From: Polaribacter marinus
Lineage (GTDB): Bacteria; Bacteroidota; Bacteroidia; Flavobacteriales; Flavobacteriaceae
Direction: 5' to 3'
Length of the DNA: 64,000 nt
NCBI RefSeq assembly: GCF_022662535.1
Contig: NZ_JAKQYM010000001.1
Coordinates: forward strand, 496,001 to 560,000
Shown here: positions 54,219-62,468 of the stretch, piece after piece
Numbering within the stretch: the first letter of the stretch is position 1
Layout: each line of letters opens with the position of its first letter
Position numbers and translations under genes: made by a program
Notes under the pieces: model-generated
What the model was told of the DNA's origin: nothing
Database searches by the model: none
Seen by the model: the letters and a program-made list of their open reading frames with translations, nothing else

Positions 54219-54920
54219 ATGAAAAAAATGATAATTGCAAGTACATCAACAGTACATGGAAGTGGCTATTTAGAATACTTATTACCAACATTAAAAGATT
54301 TTTTTACTGAAGTAAAAACCATTCTTTTTATTCCTTATGCTAGACCTGGAGGAATTTCTTATGATGATTATACAAAAGTTGTAGAAAAAGCTTTTCAAAA
54401 AATAAATATCGATGTACAAGGAATTCATCAATTTACAAAGCCTAAGGAAGCTATACAAAATGCTGAAGGAATTTTTACTGGTGGCGGAAATACTTTTGAA
54501 TTGGTTAATCAATTATACAAGAAAGAGGTTTTATCTAGTTTAAAAGAGGTATTAGAAGCTGGAACTCCATATTTAGGAACAAGTGCAGGAAGTAATATTT
54601 GTGGAATAACTATGATGAATACCAATGATATGCCAATTGTTTATCCTCCAAGTTTTACAACTTTAGGTTGTATCCCTTTTAATATAAATGCACATTATTT
54701 AGATCCTATTGAAGGTTCTACTCATATGGGAGAAACTAGAGCAACTAGAATCAAAGAGTATCACGTTTTTAATGAAATTCCAGTTTTAGGTTTAAGAGAA
54801 GGTTCTTGGTTAGAAGTAAAAAGGAATACGATTATTTTAAAAGGAAATTATACGGCTAGGTTGTTTCAACCAAATAAAAATCCGGTAGAATTAGAAAGTG
54901 GGAGAGAGGTTTTGGTTTAA
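54219..54920 (+). CDS. pepE: Dipeptidase E (alpha-aspartyl dipeptidase)
   Basis: A 233-residue class-I glutamine-amidotransferase-like serine peptidase of family S51 that cuts Asp-X dipeptides. Catalytic Ser122 lies in LGTSAGSNI, Asp137 in MNTNDMP and His159 in INAHYLDP, each two residues shifted from the E. coli triad. FTGGGNTF is conserved as well. The 3' end overlaps the convergent SDR gene by 4 nt. Confidence 0.95.
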   Translation: MKKMIIASTSTVHGSGYLEYLLPTLKDFFTEVKTILFIPYARPGGISYDDYTKVVEKAFQKINIDVQGIHQFTKPKEAIQNAEGIFTGGGNTFELVNQLYKKEVLSSLKEVLEAGTPYLGTSAGSNICGITMMNTNDMPIVYPPSFTTLGCIPFNINAHYLDPIEGSTHMGETRATRIKEYHVFNEIPVLGLREGSWLEVKRNTIILKGNYTARLFQPNKNPVELESGREVLV

Positions 54921-55651
54921 ACCATAGCGCCATTGGCACCAATAACTTGACCAGAAATCCATTTAGACTCATCACTTGCTAAAAACAAAACAACTTGAGC
55001 AATATCAATAGGTTTTGCTAATCTATTAAAAGCATTCATACTGCTTAATTGCTTGATGAATTCGGGTGTTTTTCCTTTTAAAAATAATTCGGTTTCTGTT
55101 GGTCCAGGAGCAATTGCATTTACAGAAATTCCTCTGCCAATTTCTTTAGAAAACACACGTGTCATTTGCTCTACAGCGGCTTTTGTTGCCGAATAAATAG
55201 CATATGTAGGTAGCATTAATTTTACCGTACTTGATGAAAAATTGATGATATTTCCGTTATCTGCAAGTTTGCTTTCTGCTTCTTGTAAGGTGTTAAAAAT
55301 CCCTTTTACATTGACATTAAAATGATGGTCAAAATCTTCTTCTGTATTGTCTTTTAATTTTTTGCTAGCCATAACACCAGCGTTATTTACCAAAACATCT
55401 ACTTTACCAAAGATTTCAATGGTTTTGTCAAAAAGTTGAATAACGTCATCTTTTTGACTAACATCTGCTTTTATAGCAAAAGCTGTCCCTCCATTGTCTT
55501 TAATAATATTAATAGTTGCTTTTGCTTCAGCATCACTATTAGAATAATTTACAATTACTTTTGCACCATTATCAGCTAAAAGAATTGCAACTTCTTTCCC
55601 AATACCTTTAGAAGAGCCTGTTACGATAACTACTTTATCTTTTAATCTCAT
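54917..55651 (-). CDS. SDR family oxidoreductase
   Basis: A 244-residue classical short-chain dehydrogenase/reductase. The cofactor motif TGSSKGIGKE (11-20), NNAG (89-92) and catalytic Ser140, Tyr153, Lys157 (YSATK) are present. The residues after the second strand (YSNSDAEA) lean to NADP(H). Substrate unknown; the SMNAFNRLAKPIDIAQVVLFLASDESKWISGQ end is standard. It is the last gene of the tpx-ftsK-ribB run, 30 nt after ribB. Confidence 0.92.
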   Translation of the reverse strand: MRLKDKVVIVTGSSKGIGKEVAILLADNGAKVIVNYSNSDAEAKATINIIKDNGGTAFAIKADVSQKDDVIQLFDKTIEIFGKVDVLVNNAGVMASKKLKDNTEEDFDHHFNVNVKGIFNTLQEAESKLADNGNIINFSSSTVKLMLPTYAIYSATKAAVEQMTRVFSKEIGRGISVNAIAPGPTETELFLKGKTPEFIKQLSSMNAFNRLAKPIDIAQVVLFLASDESKWISGQVIGANGAMV

Positions 55652-55681
55652 TTTTTTAGTTTTTAAGATTTGTTAATGAAA

Positions 55682-56827
55682 TTAGTAATTAACGTAATCT
55701 ACAATTTCTAAACCATAACCAATCATACCAACTCTTTTTGTTTGCTGAGTATTTGTTAATAGTTTTAATTTACTGATATTTAAATCGTGTAAAATCTGAG
55801 CGCCAATACCAAAATCTTTATTGTCCATTGCAATTGCAGGAGCTTTCATTTCTCCTCTTGCTTGATTTTCTTTTAAAGTAGTTAATCTGTTTAGCAAGTT
55901 TTTAGATTCGTTTTGTTGATTGATAAACAAAATGGCACCTTTTCCTTCTTCATTTAATACTCTAAACATTTGATCTAATTTCTTGTCGGCATTATTGGTT
56001 AGAGTTCCAAGAATATCATTGTTTATTAAAGTAGAATTTACTCTTGTTAAAACACTTTCTTCATTAGTCCAAGTTCCTTTTGTTAATGCGATGTGTACTT
56101 GGTTATTAGTCGTCTGTTGATAAGCTCTTAATCTAAATTTTCCAAAACGAGTTTCTAAATCAAAATCTTCTTTCTTTTCAATTAAAGAATCATGCTCCAT
56201 TCTATAAGCAACTAAATCTTCTATCGATACAATTTTGATATCAAACTTTTTTGCAACTTTTAAAAGCTCAGGTAGACGTGCCATAGATCCGTCTTCATTC
56301 ATGATTTCAACAATTACTCCAGCAGGTTGTAATCCTGCTAAACGAGCAAAATCAATAGCTGCTTCTGTATGGCCAGTTCTACGTAAAACACCACCTTCTT
56401 TAGCTTTTAAAGGAAAAATATGTCCAGGTCTTGCCAAATCGAAAGGTTTTGTGTCCTTATCCATCAAAGCTTTTACAGTTAAAGCTCTATCACTTGCAGA
56501 AATACCTGTCGTAACTCCTTTACCACGTAAATCTACAGAAACGGTAAAAGCAGTTTCCATAGGATCTGTATTGTTGTTAACCATCATTCCCAATTCTAAT
56601 TCTTTACAGCGTTTTTCTGTTAATGGAGCGCAAATTAAACCACGTCCATGAGTTGCCATAAAGTTGATTGTTTCTTGAGTGACTTTCTCTGCTGCAGCTA
56701 AAAAATCACCTTCGTTTTCTCTATTTTCATCATCTACAACAATAATAACTTTACCATTTCTAATATCATTAATTGCTTCTTCTATTGTGTGTAGTTCTGT
56801 TTTTCTTTTGATTGTATTTGTCATCAT
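55682..56827 (-). CDS. ribB: 3,4-dihydroxy-2-butanone 4-phosphate synthase with degenerate RibA-like domain
   Basis: A 381-residue two-domain protein. The RibB domain (1-205) is intact: DDENRENEGDF (32-42) and RTGHTEAA (150-157). The second half (about 215-381) aligns with GTP cyclohydrolase II, but the zinc cysteines of RibA are Leu267, Asn278 and Ala280 and the catalytic QEGRGIGL is EEGKGAILF, so it should not hydrolyse GTP. A separate RibA would be required. The product feeds RibH, coded at 23161-23667. It overlaps the permease gene stop by 4 nt (ATGA); ATG 56824 is a second possible start. Confidence 0.93.
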   Translation of the reverse strand: MMTNTIKRKTELHTIEEAINDIRNGKVIIVVDDENRENEGDFLAAAEKVTQETINFMATHGRGLICAPLTEKRCKELELGMMVNNNTDPMETAFTVSVDLRGKGVTTGISASDRALTVKALMDKDTKPFDLARPGHIFPLKAKEGGVLRRTGHTEAAIDFARLAGLQPAGVIVEIMNEDGSMARLPELLKVAKKFDIKIVSIEDLVAYRMEHDSLIEKKEDFDLETRFGKFRLRAYQQTTNNQVHIALTKGTWTNEESVLTRVNSTLINNDILGTLTNNADKKLDQMFRVLNEEGKGAILFINQQNESKNLLNRLTTLKENQARGEMKAPAIAMDNKDFGIGAQILHDLNISKLKLLTNTQQTKRVGMIGYGLEIVDYVNY

Positions 56828-58272
56828 AAGTTTGTACTTTCTTTTGATTTAAACTTTTTAAAAAAGTTTGTAATAGGTTGTATAAAAGAATCAAAATTAA
56901 ATAATCCTTTATCTTGTGTTGCTCTACGTGTTAATAAAATAGCAACAGGTATCATGATAATTGCAGATATCCAGGAGCCTAAAAATGCAGAGATAGAACT
57001 TTCTTCTGCTAAATTTTTCCCAAAAGTATTGGCAAAGAAATAAGTTACATAAACGGCAATTGCTAAAATCATGGGCAAACCAAAGCCTCCTTTTCTAATA
57101 ATAGATCCTAAAGGAGCTCCTATAAAAAAGAGAATAATACAGGATAAAGAAAATGCAATTCTATTATAATACTCTGTATCATATAGGTTTAAAACTTTTC
57201 TTTTCCATTTAATAGAACTGTTGTTGTTCTTTAAATTGGTTATTGCTCTGTTTGCTTTTGTTGTAGCAGCATTTAAAATTGATATTTTTTCAGAGAGTCC
57301 AAAATTTTCTAAAGTGATTGGATTTATTTTTTTTCTTGACACAGAGTCCGGAAGTTTGTAAAGATCTTTTGCAAAAACATTTGTATAAATACTTTTTGCT
57401 CTTAAATCTAATACTTCATCATAATGCTTTTTTAGTTTAGGAATTGTATCGTTAAGTTGATTTAAACTCAACATCATAAAACTTCCTCTAATATTTACAG
57501 TATCTAAGCCTTCATCACTTAAATCACCAATATCAATATTGAATTCATATTCTTTAAAATCTGCACTAGAAGCAGGCATTTTTTTTCTTTTTGCAGGTGT
57601 TTTTGCAAATTTTACATGTTCTTCATAATAGCTACCATCATATAATACAAAGGTCATATATCTGCTGCCTTCTTCCGTAATAATTTTACCTTTTTCAGCA
57701 GTAATTACTTTTTGATTTCCTCTGTTTCCTGTTAAATCGTAGATTAAAACTTTTTTTAAAAGATTTTCTTCTTCACCGTATTTTTCTTCAAATTTTATTT
57801 GAAAACCAGGTAAATCTGTGTTAAAACTTCCTGGTACTAAGGCTAAAGCAGGTTTTTTCTTCTTGATATTTAAATACAAGTTTTTCTGTTTTAACATGGC
57901 ATACGGATATACATTGTTTAAAAACAAAAAATTGATTCCACTTAAAAATAAAGTTAAAAAGAAAAGAGGTCTAACTAACCGATGTAAAGAAATTCCCGCA
58001 GATTTTGCAGCAGCAAATTCGTAATTTTCTCCTAAATTTCCTAAAGCCATTATTGATGATAATAAAACACCAATTGGTAATGCTTGTGGGATAACAATTA
58101 AAATTGTGTAATAAAGAAATTTAAAAATAAATGGCAAGCTAATCCCTTTACCAGCAATGTTTTCAAAAGTTTGCCAAAGTAATTGCATAACCAATACAAA
58201 GAGCACAATAAGAAACGTAGCTATAAAAGGAACTAAAAAACTTTTTAAGATGTATCTATCTAAAATCTTCAT
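56824..58272 (-). CDS. LptF/LptG family LPS export permease
   Basis: A 482-residue permease subunit of the LPS transport system. Three N-terminal helices, a periplasmic region (about 120-345) rich in beta strands and three C-terminal helices fit the family. The start MKILDRYILKSFLVPF at 58272 is used since relatives start there; an upstream open frame to 58299 would run into a hairpin that ends the lolA transcript. LptF and LptG are hard to tell apart here. It overlaps ribB by 4 nt. Confidence 0.92.
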   Translation of the reverse strand: MKILDRYILKSFLVPFIATFLIVLFVLVMQLLWQTFENIAGKGISLPFIFKFLYYTILIVIPQALPIGVLLSSIMALGNLGENYEFAAAKSAGISLHRLVRPLFFLTLFLSGINFLFLNNVYPYAMLKQKNLYLNIKKKKPALALVPGSFNTDLPGFQIKFEEKYGEEENLLKKVLIYDLTGNRGNQKVITAEKGKIITEEGSRYMTFVLYDGSYYEEHVKFAKTPAKRKKMPASSADFKEYEFNIDIGDLSDEGLDTVNIRGSFMMLSLNQLNDTIPKLKKHYDEVLDLRAKSIYTNVFAKDLYKLPDSVSRKKINPITLENFGLSEKISILNAATTKANRAITNLKNNNSSIKWKRKVLNLYDTEYYNRIAFSLSCIILFFIGAPLGSIIRKGGFGLPMILAIAVYVTYFFANTFGKNLAEESSISAFLGSWISAIIMIPVAILLTRRATQDKGLFNFDSFIQPITNFFKKFKSKESTNL

Positions 58273-58282
58273 AAAAAGCAAA

Positions 58283-58311
58283 AGTAGCATCTTAAACATT
58301 AAGATGCTACT
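58283..58311 (-). terminator. Hairpin between lolA and the LptF/G gene
   Basis: A 13-bp perfect stem (AGTAGCATCTTAA / TTAAGATGCTACT) with a 3-nt loop; on the minus strand it is followed by TTTTGCTTTTT and, 10 nt later, the permease ATG. It may be an attenuating terminator, or simply bound a stable mRNA end. Confidence 0.65.
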
Positions 58312-58332
58312 AATTTTCTGTTAATTGAAAAA

Positions 58333-58989
58333 TTAATCTATTGTATAACTTTGACTCAAGTATTTTTGTCTGTCAAACTTAAAAAAGTTTTCGGATAATG
58401 TTTGATTGCTTTTAAATTCTGTAATTGTAAAAGTTGTTTTAGAACCATTAGAGCCTGTTTGAATTAGTTTGTATATATGCTTTGTTTTAGCATCGATACC
58501 TAATTCTACTTTTACGATATCAGAATTACTATCTATAGGGTTTAAAGTCACAAATTGAATCTTTCTACCTTTTATGTTTTTTAGTTTTCCCATTTCAAAA
58601 TTATAACCTTCTTTATAGAAAGTTAATAATTTTGAGGGATAAATAAATCCATCATCACCATCTAAATTACCATTTGTTATAGAAATTTCTTTTTCTAAAT
58701 TGTCAATAACATACAACTTACTGCCATCATAAATAAATTTATTTCCTAAATAATTTAAACTGTATTTTTCTCCTTTTAAGTTAATATCTCCTCTAATTGG
58801 TGGTTCATCACCTTCTTTAATACCTGCATCTTCATTACTTAAAGTTTGACTAAACCCCAAGTACATATTCTTATAGGCTCCCATTTTGGAAGAAACTTCA
58901 TCTAATAATGATTTTGCTTTTTCTGCTTCTTGAGAAAATGCAATTGTGGAAATACATAAACTTAAAAATAAAATTGATATTTTTTTCAT
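58333..58989 (-). CDS. lolA: LolA-like outer-membrane lipoprotein carrier
   Basis: A 218-residue periplasmic protein with signal peptide (1-19, FS/QEA). The body shows LLDEVSSKMGAYKNMYLGFSQTL, then KFIYDGSKLYVIDN and VKVELGIDAKTKHIYKLI, the pattern of LolA-fold proteins that shuttle lipoproteins to the outer membrane. Bacteroidota versions are divergent, so LolA function is likely but not certain. It begins 2 nt after ftsK. Confidence 0.88.
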   Translation of the reverse strand: MKKISILFLSLCISTIAFSQEAEKAKSLLDEVSSKMGAYKNMYLGFSQTLSNEDAGIKEGDEPPIRGDINLKGEKYSLNYLGNKFIYDGSKLYVIDNLEKEISITNGNLDGDDGFIYPSKLLTFYKEGYNFEMGKLKNIKGRKIQFVTLNPIDSNSDIVKVELGIDAKTKHIYKLIQTGSNGSKTTFTITEFKSNQTLSENFFKFDRQKYLSQSYTID

Positions 58990-58991
58990 TT

Positions 58992-61424
58992 CTATTGATT
59001 CTTTTCGTTTTCTAATAATTGTTCTAAAGCTATAAAATCTGGAATTAAGACTTGTCTTGCTTTACTTCCTTCAAACCCCCCAACAATACCTGCAGCTTCT
59101 AATTGATCTATCAATCTACCTGCCCTATTATAACCTAATTTTAATTTTCTTTGTAATAATGAGGCAGAACCTTGTTGTGCTGTAACAATAATTTCTGCTG
59201 CTTCTTTAAATAATTTATCTCTATCTGCTATATCAATATCAATACTTGTGCCACTTTCATCGTCTACATATTCTGGTAATTGATAAGCTTCTGCATAGGC
59301 TTTTTGAGAGCCAATAAAATCAGTGATTTTTTCTACTTCTGGAGTATCTACAAAAGCACATTGTATTCTGTTAATTTCATTTCCTGCTGTGTATAATAAA
59401 TCTCCACGCCCAATTAATTGATCTGCGCCACCAGCATCTAAAATAGTTCTAGAATCGATTTTAGAGGTTACTCTAAACGCAATTCTAGCAGGAAAATTTG
59501 CTTTAATTATCCCTGTAATTACATTTACAGAAGGCCTTTGTGTTGCTACAATTAAGTGAATTCCAATTGCTCTAGCTAATTGAGCTAAACGTGCAATAGG
59601 TGTTTCTACTTCTTTACCAGCAGTCATGATTAAATCGGCAAATTCATCAATAACTAAAACAATGTAAGGTAAAAATTGATGACCATCATTAGGATTTAAT
59701 TTTCGTTGTTTAAATTTAGCATTGTATTCTTTAATGTTACGAACCATTGCCGCTTTTAATAAGTCGTAACGGTTATCCATTTCTATACAAAGTGAATTTA
59801 ATGTATGTACAACTTTGGTTGTGTCTGTAATAATGGCATCTTCTACATCTGGTAATTTTGCTAAATAATGACGCTCTATTTTATTAAACAAAGTTAGTTC
59901 TACTTTCTTTGGGTCTACTAAAATAAATTTTACTTCTGCTGGATGTTTTTTATATAATAGCGATGTTAGTACAGCATTTAAACCAACAGATTTTCCTTGT
60001 CCTGTCGCACCTGCCATTAATAAGTGCGGCATTTTAGCTAAATCAACTACAAAAGTTTCATTAGAAATTGTCTTTCCTAAAGCAATTGGTAATTCCATTG
60101 GTGATTCTTGAAATTTCTTAGATGAAATTACAGAATGCATAGAAACTATTGTTGATTTTTTATTAGGTACTTCAATACCAATGGTTCCTTTTCCAGGGAT
60201 TGGTGCAATAATTCTAATTCCTAAAGCAGATAAAGATAAGGCAATATCATCTTCTAAATTTTTAATTTTAGAAATTCTAATTCCTGCTTCGGGTACAATT
60301 TCGTATAATGTAATTGTTGGGCCTACAGTTGCCTTAATTTCTGCAATACCAATTTTGTAATTTTTTAAAGTTTCTACAATTCTATCTTTATTAGCTTCTA
60401 ATTCAACAGGGTCAATAGAGATTGTTTCGTTGTATTGTTTTAACAAATTAAAGGTAGGAAATTTGAAATTTGACAATTCTAGTGTAGGGTCAAACTCTCC
60501 AAAATCTTTTAAAATTTTATCAGATAAATTTTCGGTAGAATGCTCTTCTTCTCTACTTATGGCAACATCAATTTCTACTTCTTTTTCTTCTATATTAGAA
60601 TTTTCTGTTTTTAATGTAGGTGTTAATTTTTCTTCAACAGTTAAAGTAATTTCTTCTTTTTTTGTAGATACATCTGAATGTTTCGAAATTGTTGGTTGTA
60701 AGTTTTCTACAGACAATTCAAATTCAGATTTTTCTTTATTAATTTCTTTTGATATTAAAGGTTTTTCATCTTCAACTTTTTTACTCTCATCTATATTGTT
60801 TTCAATTTCTTTTGCTTCTTTTTCAATCCTTTTTTGTTTTATTTTTTCAATAAAAGCATCAAAAGTTAATTTATAACGTATAACCAAATAAGCAATTAAA
60901 AAGAAAGCTAAAACAATAGCTAAACCCGTTTTTCCTATAAAAGTCTGCAAATATTCATTTACTTCAAAACCTATAATACCCGAAAGTAAAGCATGTTTTT
61001 TTTGAAGAAATCCTAAAGAAATAGAAATCCATAACATGGCCAATAATCCCCAGTTCCAAGAAATGATAATTTTAGAGAAATTCTTTTTAATTATAATATA
61101 AAATCCACTTAAAAATATTTGAAAACATATGATAAAAGCACCAATTCCAAAGCCTTTATAGATAAAAAAATCGCTTAAATTGGCGCCAATTTTACCTAAT
61201 AAATTATGACTTCTTACAGTTTTATCTGTTAGTTTAGATAGGGTACTTTGGTCTTCTTGCCAATTAAAAAAGAAAGAAATAAAAGCAATACATAAAAATA
61301 ACGAAAACAATATTAAAAAAATACCAAAAATGGTTTGAGTTTGTCTTGTTCTTAAAAAAGAAAAAGCACTAGGTTTTTTACCCGGAGAAGTTGTTTTTTT
61401 TACACTTTGTTTTTTTCTAGCCAT
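58992..61424 (-). CDS. ftsK: DNA translocase FtsK/SpoIIIE
   Basis: An 810-residue translocase that clears and resolves chromosome ends at the division septum. Four N-terminal membrane helices (about 30-50, 80-110, 115-140, 160-185), a charged linker (about 200-320), then the motor with Walker A GATGQGKS (about 470-477), Walker B LVIDEFADL, and the C-terminal gamma winged helix (about 735-800, SASLLQRKLKLGYNRAGRLID) that reads KOPS-type sites. The linker is short compared with E. coli. Confidence 0.96.
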   Translation of the reverse strand: MARKKQSVKKTTSPGKKPSAFSFLRTRQTQTIFGIFLILFSLFLCIAFISFFFNWQEDQSTLSKLTDKTVRSHNLLGKIGANLSDFFIYKGFGIGAFIICFQIFLSGFYIIIKKNFSKIIISWNWGLLAMLWISISLGFLQKKHALLSGIIGFEVNEYLQTFIGKTGLAIVLAFFLIAYLVIRYKLTFDAFIEKIKQKRIEKEAKEIENNIDESKKVEDEKPLISKEINKEKSEFELSVENLQPTISKHSDVSTKKEEITLTVEEKLTPTLKTENSNIEEKEVEIDVAISREEEHSTENLSDKILKDFGEFDPTLELSNFKFPTFNLLKQYNETISIDPVELEANKDRIVETLKNYKIGIAEIKATVGPTITLYEIVPEAGIRISKIKNLEDDIALSLSALGIRIIAPIPGKGTIGIEVPNKKSTIVSMHSVISSKKFQESPMELPIALGKTISNETFVVDLAKMPHLLMAGATGQGKSVGLNAVLTSLLYKKHPAEVKFILVDPKKVELTLFNKIERHYLAKLPDVEDAIITDTTKVVHTLNSLCIEMDNRYDLLKAAMVRNIKEYNAKFKQRKLNPNDGHQFLPYIVLVIDEFADLIMTAGKEVETPIARLAQLARAIGIHLIVATQRPSVNVITGIIKANFPARIAFRVTSKIDSRTILDAGGADQLIGRGDLLYTAGNEINRIQCAFVDTPEVEKITDFIGSQKAYAEAYQLPEYVDDESGTSIDIDIADRDKLFKEAAEIIVTAQQGSASLLQRKLKLGYNRAGRLIDQLEAAGIVGGFEGSKARQVLIPDFIALEQLLENEKNQ

Positions 61425-61465
61425 TAAAAAAATGCTGATATTTATTTATAATAATAATGTATTTG

Positions 61466-61846
61466 CTAAAATAATAAATTGATTTTAGGAATGTAAATAA
61501 AACCTGCAATAATTAAAGAAATAAAGGCAGCAAAACTAGGTGCGCCTGCTGCAATATCTTTAATAAAACCTATTTTTTTATGGTAGTCAGGGTGTATAAA
61601 ATCGGCTACTTTTTCTATAGCAGTATTTAAAGCTTCAGCAACTAAAACCATTCCTATGGCTAAAAACTGAACCATCCATTCGATATTTGAAATTTCAAAA
61701 TAGAATCCTAAAATAGTAGCAACCACACCAAAAAATAATTGTGCTTTAATACTATCTTCAGTAGTTATAAGTAACCACATTCCTCTAATAGCAAATTTTA
61801 CACTACGTATTCTTCCTCTTAAAAAACTATCATTTGGATTCTTCAT
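61466..61846 (-). CDS. Diacylglycerol kinase family protein
   Basis: A 126-residue three-helix membrane kinase. The catalytic segment LVAEALNTAIEKVADF (about 75-90), and KDIAAGAP near 103, are signature parts of the DgkA/undecaprenol kinase group; the lipid, diacylglycerol or undecaprenol, is not decided. It starts 3 nt after tpx ends and is 42 nt before ftsK. Confidence 0.93.
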   Translation of the reverse strand: MKNPNDSFLRGRIRSVKFAIRGMWLLITTEDSIKAQLFFGVVATILGFYFEISNIEWMVQFLAIGMVLVAEALNTAIEKVADFIHPDYHKKIGFIKDIAAGAPSFAAFISLIIAGFIYIPKINLLF

Positions 61847-61849
61847 AAA

Positions 61850-62347
61850 TTATATTGCTTTTAGTGCAGCTTCATAATTTGGCTCATCTGCAATTTCAGA
61901 AACTTGTTCTGTATAAGTTACAATTCCATTTTCATCAAGAATAACAATTGCTCTAGAGTGTAGATGTGCTAAAGGTCCGTTTGTAATCTCTAATTGATAA
62001 TCTTTTCCAAAACTTCCTGTAGCAAAATCGGAAAGCATAATAACATTTTTGATTCCTTCTGCGCCACAAAAACGAGCTTGAGCAAACGGTAAATCTTTAG
62101 AAATACATAAAACAGTTGTGTTTTTTAAATCTGAGGCTTTTTTATTAAATTCTCTAACAGATGTTGCACAAGTACCAGTATCAACACTAGGAAAAATATT
62201 TAAAATTAATTTTTTACCCGTGAAGTCAGATAATTTTTTTTGATTTAACTCTACAGTTGTTAATGTAAAATTAGGAGCTTTATTGCCAACACTAGGTAAA
62301 TTACCAATTGTATTTATTGTGTTTCCTTTTAATGTAATCTCTGCCAT
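61850..62347 (-). CDS. tpx: Thiol peroxidase Tpx
   Basis: A 165-residue atypical 2-Cys peroxiredoxin. Peroxidatic Cys60 is in DTGTCATSV and resolving Cys94 in ARFCGAEG, one residue shifted from E. coli Tpx. Start ATG 62347 (MAEITLKG) is chosen from family alignment; the ATG at 62371 would add eight residues. It is first in the minus-strand run tpx-dgk-ftsK-lolA-lptF/G-ribB-SDR. Confidence 0.95.
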   Translation of the reverse strand: MAEITLKGNTINTIGNLPSVGNKAPNFTLTTVELNQKKLSDFTGKKLILNIFPSVDTGTCATSVREFNKKASDLKNTTVLCISKDLPFAQARFCGAEGIKNVIMLSDFATGSFGKDYQLEITNGPLAHLHSRAIVILDENGIVTYTEQVSEIADEPNYEAALKAI

Positions 62348-62435
62348 TTTATGAAGTTTTTGTAAATTCAAAAATACATTATTTTGATGAATTTAAACAG
62401 TTTCTATTTTGTTAATATTCTTCAAATATTATAAA

Positions 62436-62443
62436 TATCTTCG
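62436..62443 (+). promoter_or_regulatory. Candidate -7 box for the MATE gene
   Basis: TATCTTCG is one mismatch from TAnnTTTG and lies 25 nt before the GTG at 62469. A TTTG at 62408-62411 is 24 nt upstream, at the upper edge of normal spacing. It supports the GTG start rather than the TTG at 62409, which would lie before the promoter. Confidence 0.45.
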
Positions 62444-62468
62444 CAGTCAGAAAAACAAAAAAAGTAAG

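Noticed and set aside
56235..56651. 138-codon open frame on the plus strand
   Set aside because: Antisense of the RibB catalytic domain, which is clearly coding on the minus strand.
62409..62468. 20-residue N-terminal extension of the MATE gene from a TTG
   Set aside because: A -7 box lies within it and relatives start at the GTG-coded residue.
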